Source: Pleurodeles waltl (Eukaryota; Chordata; Amphibia; Caudata; Salamandridae). From it: a stretch of 64,000 nucleotides of DNA. A program made the translations under genes and the position numbers. Below, piece by piece: positions 17,738 to 27,800 of this stretch; within the stretch, counting starts at the first letter, position 1; each line of letters begins with the position of its first letter. Under the pieces are notes generated by a model. That model made no database searches, had not been told where the DNA came from, and was given only the letters and a program-made list of their open reading frames with translations. The stretch is from NCBI RefSeq assembly GCF_031143425.1, contig NW_027150021.1, positions 1 through 64,000 on the forward strand. Direction: 5' to 3'.

Positions 17738-20700
17738 TGTAGGAGGCTGGACTGGCTTGTAGTGAGTACCACGGGGTACTTGCACCTTGCACCAGGCCCA
17801 GTTATCCCTTATTAGTGTATAGGGTGTCTAGCAGCTTAGGCTGATAGATAATGGTAGCTTAGCAGAGCAGCTCAGGCTGAACTAGGAGACGTGTGAAGCT
17901 ACTACAGTACCACTTAGTGTCATATGCACAATATCACAAGAAAACACAATACACAGTTATACTAAAAATAAAGGTACTTTATTTTTATGACAATATGCCA
18001 AAGTATCTTAGAGTGTACCCTCAGTGAGAGGATAGGAAATATACACAAGATATATATACACAATAGCAAAAATATGCAGTATAGTCTTAGAAAACAGTGC
18101 AAACAATGTATAGTTACAATAGGATGCAAAGGGGAAACATAGGGATAGGGGCAACACAAACCATATACTCCAAAAGTGGAATGCGAACCACGAATGGACC
18201 CCAAACCTATGTGACCTTGTAGAGGGTCGCTGGGACTATTAGAAAATAGTGAGAGTTAGAAAAATAACCCTCCCCAAGACCCTGAAAAGTGAGTGCAAAG
18301 TGCACCAAAGTTCCCCTAAGGACAAAATAGTCGTGTTAGAGGGAAAATGCAAGGAAAACACAAATCAGCAATGCAACAACGATGGATTCCTGACTGAGGG
18401 TACCTGTGGAACAAGGGGACCAAGTCCAAAAGTCACAAGCAACTCGGAGATGGGCAGATGCCCAAGAAATGCCAGCGGTTGGTGCAAAGAAGCTCTTACT
18501 AGGCTGAAGAACTGTGAATACTGCAGGAACGACAAGGGCTAGAGACTTCCCCTTTGGAGGATGGATCCCCCACGCCTTGGAGAGTCGTGCAGAAGTGTTT
18601 TACCGCCGGATGGACGCCAACAAGCCTTGCTACACGCAAATCGTGCGTTTGGCGTTTTTGGACGCTGCTGGGGCCCAGGAGGGACCAGGAGGTCGCAAAT
18701 TGGACCTGCAGAGAGAGGGGACGTCGAGCAAGACAAAGAGCCCTCACTGAAGCAGGTAGCACCCGGAGAAGTGCCAGAAACAGGCACTACAAGGATGCGT
18801 GAAACGGTGCTCGCCGAAGTTGCACAAAGGAGTCCCACGTCGCCGGAGACCAACTTAGAAAGTCGTGCAATGCAGGTTAGAGTGCCGTGGACCCAGGCTT
18901 GGCTGTGCACGAAGGATTTCTGCCGGAAGTGCACAGGGGCCAGAGTAGCTTGCAAAGTCGCGGTTCCCAGCAATGCAGCCCAGCGAGGTGAGGCAAGGAC
19001 TTACCTCCACCAAACTTGGGCTGAAGAGTCACTGGACTGTGGGGGTCACTTGGACGGTGTCGCTGGATTCGAGGAACCTCGCTCGTCGTGCTGAGAGGAG
19101 ACCCAAGGGACCGGTAATGCAGCTTTTTGGTGCCTGCGGTTGCAGGGGGAAGATTCCGTCGACCCACGGGAGATTTCTTCGGAGCTTCTGGTGCAGAGAG
19201 GAGGCAGACTACCCCCACAGCATGCACAAGCAGGAAAACAGTCGAGAAGGCGGCAGGATCAGCGTTACAGAGTTGCAGTAGTCGTCTTTGCTACTATGTT
19301 GCAGGTTTGCAGGCTTCCAGCGCGGTCAGCGGTCGATTCCTTATCAGAAGGTGAAGAGGGAGATGCAGAGGAACTCGGCTGAGCTCATGCATTCGTTATC
19401 TAAAGTTTCCCCAGAGACAGAGACCCTAAATAGCCAGAAAAGAGGGTTTGGCTACCTAGGAGAGAGGAAAGGCTAGTAACACCTGAAGGAGCCTATCAGC
19501 AGGAGTCTCTGACGTCACCTGGTGGCACTGGCCTCTCAGAGCAGTCCAGTGTGCCAGCAGCACCTCTGTTTCCAAGATGGCAGAGGTCTGGAGCACACTG
19601 GAGGAGCTCTGGACACCTCCCAGGGGAGGTGCAGGTCAGGGGAGTGGTCACTCCCCTTTCCTTTGTCCAGTTTCGCGCCAGAGCAGGGGCTAAGGGGTCC
19701 CTGAACCGGTGTAGACTGGCTTATGCAGAATTGGGCACATCTGTGCCCAAGAAAGCATTTCCAGAGGCTGGGGGAGGCTACTCCTCCCCTGCCTTCACAC
19801 CATTTTCCAAAGGGAGAGGGTGTCACACCCTCTCTCAGAGGAAGTTCTTTGTTCTGCCATCCTGGGCCAGGCCTGGCTGGACCCCAGGAGGGCAGCTGCC
19901 TGTCTGAGGGGTTGGCAGCAGCAGCAGCTGCAGTGAAACCCCAGGAAGGGCAGTCTGGCAGTACCAGGGTCTGTGCTACAGACCACTGGGATCATGGAAT
20001 TGTACCAACAATGCCAGGATGGCATAGAGGGGGCAATTCCATGATCATAGACATGTTACATGGCCATATTCGGAGTTACCATGGTGAAGCTACATATAGG
20101 TAGTGACCTATATGTAGTGCACGCGTGTAATGGTGTCCCCGCACTCACAAAGTTCAGTGAATTGGCTCTGAACAATGTGGGGGCACCTTGGCTAGTGCCA
20201 GGGTGCCCTCACACTAAGTAACTTTGCACCTAACCTTTACCAGGTAAAAGTTAGACATATAGGTGACTTATAAGTTACTTAAGTGCAGTGTAAAATGGCT
20301 GTGAAATAACGTGGACGTTATTTCACTCAGGCTGCAGTGGCAGGCCTGTGTAAGAATTGTCAGAGCTCCCTATGGGTGGCAAAAGAAATGCTGCAGCCCA
20401 TAGGGATCTCCTGGAACCCCAATACCCTGGGTACCTCAGTACCATATACTAGGGAATTATAAGGGTGTTCCAGTAAGCCAATGTAAATTGGTAAAAATGG
20501 TCACTAGCCTGTCAGTGACAATTTGAAAGTAATGAGAGAGCATAACCACTGAGGTTCTGGTTAGCAGAGCCTCAGTGAGACAGTTAGGCACCACACAGGG
20601 AACATACACATGCACACCTATGAGCACTGGGGCCCTGTGTGACAGGGTCCCAGTGACACATACATATAGGCCACAAACCTATGAGCACTGGGGTCCTGAC

Positions 20701-20882
20701 CAGCAGGATCCCAGTGACACATAACAACCATACTGAAAACATGGTGTTTTCACTATGAGCACTGAGGCCTGGCTATCAGGATCCCAGTGAGACAGTGAAA
20801 ACAGTGACAAACACCCTGACATACACTCACAAACAGGCCAAAAGTGGGGGTAACAAGGCTAGAAAGAGGCTACCTTCTCACA
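17738..20882 (-). repeat. 5' LTR of element B (3145 bp)
   Basis: Nearly identical to 11637-14780, including the tripled hairpin module and the antisense 177-codon ORF (18561-19094). It ends at CTTCTCACA (20882), immediately before the second CTGAT. Confidence 0.92.
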
Positions 20883-21824
20883 CTGATCTCTTCTCTTCCA
20901 CAGAACAAGATGCTCTTGTGGAAGGTGTAGTTTTGGCTGATTGTCTTACTGCTGAGCAGAAAGACCATTGCATAAATCTCCTAGATCAATTCTCTGAACT
21001 CTTCTCTACTGTGCCAGGTACCACTTCTTGGTGTGAGCACACTATAGATACTGGAGACAGTTTACCTGTCAAAAGTAAGATCTATAGGCAGCCTGACCAT
21101 GTCAGGGACTGCATAAAGCAAGAGGTCCAGAAAATGTTAGAACTAGGAGTGGTTGAGCACTCTGAAAGTCCATGGGTTTCTCCTGTGGTACTTGTACCAA
21201 AACCCCATTCCAAAGATGGAAAGAAGGAAATGCGGTTTTGTGTAGACTATAGAGGTCTCAACTTGGTAACCAAAACTGATGCTCACCCTATACCCAGGGC
21301 AGATGAGCTCATAGATACACTGGCATCTGCCAAGTATCTAAGCACTTTTGATTTGACTGCAGGGTATTGGCAGATCAAATTGTCAGAAGATGCTAAACCT
21401 AAAACTGCATTCTCAACCATTGGAGGACATTACCAGTTTACTGTAATGCCTTTTGGTTTGAAAAATGCACCTGCCACTTTTCAAAGGTTGGTGAACACAG
21501 TCCTGCAAGGGCTGGAAGCTTTCAGTGCAGCATATTTGAACGATATAGCTGTCTTTAGCTCCAGCTGGGATGATCACCTGGTCCACCTATGGAAGGTTTT
21601 GGAGGCCCTGCAAAAGGCATGCCTCACTATCAAGGCTTCAAAGTGCCAGATAGGGCAGGGGAAGGTGGTTTATCTGGGACACCTTGTTGGTGGGGAACAG
21701 ATTGCACCACTACAGGGGAAAATCCAAACAATTATTGATTGGGTTCCCCCTACCACTCAGACTCAGGTGAGAGCCTTCCTAGGCCTCACTGGGTATTACA
21801 GGAGGTTCATTAAGAACTATGGCT
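20883..21824 (+). pseudogene. pol: Reverse transcriptase of element A, N-terminal and palm part
   Basis: Resumes A's pol after B. It contains the RT signatures LVPKPHSKDG, RFCVDYRGLN, FDLTAGYWQI and FGLKNAPATF, then YLND (AAC at 21539-21541) where active copies have YLDD. The lost catalytic Asp makes this RT inactive. The open frame runs upstream into B's LTR, but that is chance: homology starts at the CTGAT duplication. It ends at ...RRFIKNYG, where C is inserted; the thumb end and RNase H resume at 33072. Confidence 0.92.
21820..21824. repeat. Target-site duplication of element C, left copy (TGGCT)
   Basis: TGGCT before C's LTR and again at 33072-33076. Joining A across C restores KNYGSIAAPLND as in C and O. 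Confidence 0.94.
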
Positions 21825-24819
21825 TGTAGGAGGCTGGACTGGCTTGTAGTGGGTACCAAGGGGTACTTGCACCTTGCACCAGGCCCAGTTATCCCTTATT
21901 AGTGTATAGGGTGTCTAGCAGCTTAGGCTGATAGATAATGGTAGCTTAGCAGAGCAGCTTAGGCTGAACTAGGAGACGTGTGAAGCTACTACAGTACCAC
22001 TTAGTGTCATATGCACAATATCATAAGAAAACACAATACACAGTTATACTAAAAATAAAGGTACTTTATTTTTATGACAATATGCCAAAGTATCTTAGAG
22101 TGTACCCTCAGTGAGAGGATAGGAAATATACACAAGATATATATACACAATAGCAAAAATATGCAGTATAGTCTTAGAAAACAGTGCAAACAATGTATAG
22201 TTACAATAGGATGCAATGGGGAAACATAGGGATAGGGGCAACACAAACCATATACTCCAAAAGTGGAATGTGAACCACGAATGGACCCCAAACCTATGTG
22301 ACCTTGTAGAGGGTCGCTGGGACTATTAGAAAATAGTGAGAGTTAGAAAAATAACCCTCCCCAAGACCCTGAAAAGTGAGTGCAAAGTGCACCAAAGTTC
22401 CACTAAGGACAAAATAGTCGTGTTAGAGGGAGAATGCAAGGAAAACACAAATCAGCAATGCAACAACGATGGATTCCTGACTGAGGGTACCTGTGGAACA
22501 AGGGGACCAAGTCCAAAAGTCACAAGCAGCTCGGAGATGGGCAGATGCCCAAGAATTGCCAGCGGTTGGTGCAAAGAAGCTCTTACTAGGCTGAAGAACT
22601 GTGAATACTGCAGGAACGACAAGGACTAGAGACTTCCCCTTTAGGGGATGGATCCCCCACGCCTTGGAGAGTCGTGCAGAAGTGATTTCCCGCCGGATGG
22701 ACGCCAACAAGCCTTGCTACACGCAAATCGTGCGTTTGGCGTTTTTGGACGCTGCTGGGGCCCAGGAGGGACCAGGAGGTCGCAAATTGGACCTGCAGAG
22801 AGAAGGGACGTCGAGCAAGACAAAGAGCCCTCACTGAAGCAGGTAGCACCCGGAGAAGTGCAAGAAACAGGCACTATGAGGATGCGTGAAACGGTGCTTG
22901 CCGAAGTTGCACAAAGGAGTCCCACGTCGCCGGAGACCAACTTAGAAAGTCGTGCAATGCAGGTTAGAGTGCCGTGGACCCAGGCTTGGCTGTGCACGAA
23001 GGATTTCCGCGGGAAGTGCACAGGGGCCGGAGTAGCTTGCAAAGTCGCGGTTCCCAGCAATGCAGCCCAGCGAGGTGAGGCAAGGACTTACCTCCACCAA
23101 ACTTGGGCTGAAGAGTCACTGGACTGTGGGGGTCACTTGGACAGCGTCGCTGGATTCGAGGGACCTCGCTCGTCGTGCTGAGAGGAGACCCAAGGGACCG
23201 GTAATGCAGCTTTTTGGTGCCTGCGGTTGCAGGGGGAAGATTCCGTCGACCCACGGGAGATTTCTTTGGAGCTTCTGGTGCAGAGAGGAGGCAGACTACC
23301 CCCACAGCATGCACAAGCAGGAAAACAGTCGAGAAGGCGGCAGGATCAGCGTTACAGAGTTGCAGTAGTCGTCTTTGCTACTATGTTGCAGGTTTGCAGG
23401 CTTCCAGCGCGGTCAGCGGTCGATTCCTTATCAGAAGGTGAAGAGGGAGATGCAGAGGAACTCGGCTGAGCTCATGCATTCGTTATCTAAAGTTTCCCCA
23501 GAGACAGAGACCCTAAATAGCCAGAAAAGAGGGTTTGGCTACCTAGGAGAGAGGAAAGGCTACTAACACCTGAAGGAGCCTATCACAAGGAGTCTCTGAC
23601 GTCACCTGGTGGCACTGGCCACTCAGAGCAGTCCAGTGTGCCAGCAGCACCTCTGTTTCCAAGATGGCAGAGGTCTGGAGCACACTGGAGGAGCTCTGGA
23701 CACCTCCCAGGGGAGGTGCAGGTCAGGGGAGTGGTCACTCCCCTTTCCTTTGTCCAGTTTCGCGCCAGAGCAGGGGCTAAGGGGTCCCTGAACCGGTGTA
23801 GACTGGCTTATGCAGAATTGGGCACATCTGTGCCCAACAAAGCATTTCCAGAGGCTGGGGGAGGCTACTCCTCCCCTGCCTTCACACCATTTTCCAAAGG
23901 GAGAGGGTGTCACACCCTCTCTCAGAGGAAGTTCTTTGTTCTGCCATCCTGGGCCAGGCCTGGCTGGACCCCAGGAGGGCAGCTGCCTGTCTGAGGGGTT
24001 GGCAGCAGCAGCAGCTGCAGAGAAACCCCAGGAAGGGCAGTCTGGCAGTACCAGGGTCTGTGCTACAGACCACTGGGATCATGGAATTGTACCAACAATG
24101 CCAGGATGGCATAGAGGGGGCAATTCCATGATCATAGACATGTTACATGGCCATATTCGGAGTTACCATGGTGAAGCTACATATAGGTAGTGACCTATAT
24201 GTAGTGCACGCGTGTAATGGTGTCCCCGCACTCACAAAGTTCAGTGAATTGGCTCTGAACAATGTGGGGGCACCTTGGCTAGTGCCAGGGTGCCCTCACA
24301 CTAAGTAACTTTGCACCTAACCTTTACCAGGTAAAGGTTAGACATATAGGTGACTTATAAGTTACTTAAGTGCAGTGTAAAATGGCTGTGAAATAACGTG
24401 GACGTTATTTCACTCAGGCTGCAGTGGCAGGCCTGTGTAAGAATTGTCAGAGCTCCCTATGGGTGGCAAAAGAAATGCTGCAGCCCATAGGGATCTCCTG
24501 GAACCCTTAAACCCTGGGTACCTCAGTACCATATACTAGGGAATTATAAGGGTGTTCCAGTAAGCCAATGTAAATTGGTAAAAATGGTCACTAGCCTGTC
24601 AGTGACAATTTGGAAAGAAATGAGAGAGCATAACCACTGAGGTTCTGATTAGCAGAGCCTCAGTGAGACAGTTAGTCACTACACAGGTAACACATTCAGG
24701 CACACTTATGAGCACTGGGGCCCTGGGTTACCAGGGTCCCAGTGACACATACAACTAAAACAACATATATACAGTGAAAAATGGGGGTAACATGCCAGGC
24801 AAGATGGTACTTTCCTACA
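21825..24819 (-). repeat. 3' LTR of element C (2995 bp)
   Basis: Complete LTR, TGTAGGAGGC to CCTACA on the plus strand. The body resembles B's LTR (e.g. CAAGCAGG, TTATCAGAAGG). Beyond about 24610 the U3 start becomes A-like (GGAAAGAAATGAGAG, single hairpin module). Antisense 177-codon ORF at 22648-23181. Confidence 0.93.
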
Positions 24820-24836
24820 CAACCCCCCCCCCCAAA
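24820..24836 (-). other. Polypurine tract of element C
   Basis: Eleven C on the plus strand (24823-24833) between the stop codon and the 3' LTR. In the sense strand this is a G run then TTG followed directly by TGTAGG. Confidence 0.8.
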
Positions 24837-24851
24837 CGAAGGACAATAAGA

Positions 24852-27800
24852 CTAGCCATTACCTGATGAGTCTTCATTGTCTAAGTGGAAATATCTGGAG
24901 AGTCCATCTGCATTGGAGTGGCTACTCCCAGGTCTATGTTCCACTGTATAGTCCATTCCCTGTAGGGATATGGACCACCTCAACAATTTAGGATTTTCAC
25001 CTTTCATTTGTTTTAGCCAAAGTAGAGGTTTGTGGTCTGTCTGAACAATGAAGTGAGTGCCAAACAGGTATGGCCTCAACTTCTTCAGAGCCCAGACCAC
25101 AGCAAAGGCCTCCCTCTCAATGGCAGACCAACGCTTTTCTCTAGGGGTCAACCTTCTACTAATAAAAGCAACAGGTTGATCCTGGCCCTCAGAATTAAGT
25201 TGTGATAGGACTGCCCCTACTCCTAATTCAGATGCATCAGTTTGGACATAGAATTTTTTAGAGTAGCAAGGGCTTTTCAGGACAGGTGCAGAGCACATGG
25301 CCTGCTTCAGCTCCTCAAAAGCTTTCTGACAGTTTGCTGTCCATAATACCTTTTTAGGCATTTTCTTGGATGTGAGGTCATTAAGAGGGGCTGCAATGGA
25401 GCCATAGTTCTTAATGAACCTCCTGTAATACCCAGTGAGGCCTAGGAAGGCTCTCACCTGAGTCTGAGTGGTAGGGGGAACCCAATCAATAATAGTTTGG
25501 ATTTTCCCCTGAAGTGGTGCAATCTGTTCCCCACCAACAAGTTGTCCCAGATAAACCACCTTACCCTGCCCTATCTGGCACTTTGAAGCCTTGATAGTGA
25601 GGCCTGCCTTTTGCAGGGCCTCCCAAACTTTCCAAAGGTGGACCAGGTGATCATCCCAGCTGGAGCTAAAGACAGCTATATCATCCAAATATGCTGCACT
25701 GAAAGCTTCCAGCCCTTGCAGGACTGTGTTCACCAACCTCTGAAAAGTGGCAGGTGCATTTTTCAGACCAAAAGGCATTACAGTAAACTGGTAATGTCCT
25801 CCAATGGTAGAAAATGCAGTCTTAGATTTAGCATCTTCTGACAATTTGATCTGCCAATACCCTGCAGTCAAATCAAAAGTGCTTAGATACTTGGCAGATG
25901 CCAGTGTATCTATGAGCTCATCTGCCCTGGGTATAGGGTGAGCATCAGTTTTGGTTACCAAGTTGAGACCTCTATAGTCGACACAAAACCTCATTTCCTT
26001 CTTTCCATCTTTAGAATTGGGTTTTGGTACCAGTACCACAGGAGAAGCCCATGGACTGTCAGAGTGCTCAACCACTCCTAGTTCCAACATCTTCTGAACT
26101 TCTTGCTTTATGCAGTCCCTGACATGGTCAGGCTGCCTATAGATCTTACTTTTGACAGGTAAACTGTCTCCAGTATCTATAGTGTGCTCACACCAAGAAG
26201 TGGTGCCTGGCACAATGGAGAAGAGTTCTGAAAATTGTCCTAGGAGATTTATGCAATTATCTTTCTGCTCCGCAGTAAGACAATCAGCCAAAACTACACC
26301 TTCCACAAGAGCATCTTGTTCTGTGGAAGAGAAGAGATCAGGTAGAGGATCACTGTCTTCTTCCTGTCCCTCATCTGTTGCCATGAGCAGGGTGAGATCA
26401 GCCCTGTCATAGTAGGGTTTCAGGCGGTTGACATGGAGCACCCTAAGGGGACTCCTGGCAGTGCCTAAGTCAACCAAGTAGGTGACTTCACCCTTCTTTT
26501 CAACAATTGTGTGGGGTCCACTCCATTTATCTTGGAGTGCTCTTGGGGCCACAGGCTCCAAGACCCACACTTTCTGCCCTGGTTGGTACTGAACCAAAAA
26601 AGCCTTCTGATCATGCCATTGCTTCTGGAGCTCTTGGCTGGCCTGAAGGTTTTTACTGGCCTTTTTCATGTACTCAGCCATCCTTGATCTGAGGCCAAGT
26701 ACATAATCCACAATATCCTGCTTAGGAGCTTTTAAAGGTTGTTCCCAACCCTCCTTTACAAGTGTGAGTGGACCCCTAACAGGGTGTCCAAAAAGAAGTT
26801 CAAAGGGGCTGAAGCCCACTCCTTTCTGGGGTACCTCCCTGTAGGCAAAAAGGAGGCATGGTAGAAGGATATCCCATCTCCTGCGGAGTTTTTCAGGGAG
26901 ACCCATAATCATGCCTTTGAGAGTTTTATTAAATCTCTCCACCAGTCCATTTGTTTGTGGATGATAGGGTGTTGTGAACTTGTAAGTTACACCACACTCC
27001 TTCCACATGGCCTTTAAGTATGCAGACATGAAATTGCTTCCCCTGTCTGATACTACTTCCTTTGGGAAGCCCACCCTGGAAAATATTCCCAGGAGGGCCT
27101 TTGCCACTGCAGGAGCTGTAGTGGTCCTTAAAGGAATAGCTTCAGGGTATCTTGTGGCATGGTCCACTACCACCAAGATAAACCTATTGCCTGAAGTAGT
27201 AGGAGGGTCAAGGGGGCCAACTATGTCAACCCCTACCCTTTCAAAGGGAACCCCAACCACAGGCAGTGGGATAAGGGGTGCCTTTGGGGTGCCACCTGTC
27301 TTGCCACTGGCTTGACAGGTTTCACAGGACTTGCAAAATTCTTTTGTGTCCTCAGACATCCTAGGCCAATGAAACAATGGTACCAATCTGTCCCAAGTTT
27401 TCATTTGACCCAGGTGCCCAGCTAAGGGAATGTCATGTGCCAGTGTTAGGAGGAACTTTCTGTACTCCTGAGGAATCACTAATCTCCTGGCAGCTCCAGG
27501 TTTAGGATCCCTATGCTCAGTGTACAAGAGGTTGTCCTCCCAGTAAACTCTGTGTGAGTCACTGACATCCCCATTAGCCTGTTTGACAGCTTGCTGTCTG
27601 AGACCCTCTAATGTGGGACAGGTTTGCTGTGCCACACTCAGCTCCTCTCTGGCAGGCCCCCCTTCACCCAAAAGCTCAGCAGTGTCTGCTTCCAGCTCCT
27701 CTGGTGTAGGTTCTGCACAGGGAGGGAATTCTTCTTCCTCAGAAGTAGAATCCACTGTAGAGGGAGGGATAGTAGGAAGTGGTTTGCTTCTACTAGCCCT

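Larger units (their letters stand above)
11637..20882 (-). mobile_element. Element B: non-autonomous Gag-protease family-1 derivative
   Basis: 9246-bp complete element in minus orientation: 5' LTR 17738-20882, leader 17469-17737, one ORF 14811-17468, polypurine tract near 14784, 3' LTR 11637-14780. It has the LTR body, leader, primer site and Gag of family 1 but no integrase, RT or RNase H. Its LTR starts TGTGAGA-GGTAGCC instead of TGTAGGAAAG and is ~150 bp longer. The two LTRs differ at about 20 sites by eye (~0.65%), so insertion is recent. It sits at the integrase/RT junction of A with a 5-bp duplication. Confidence 0.93.

Noticed and set aside
20795..20882. Reading frame upstream of A's RT beginning with Met in B's LTR
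   Set aside because: This stretch is the U3 end of B's LTR. Homology to RT starts only after the CTGAT duplication; the join is accidental.
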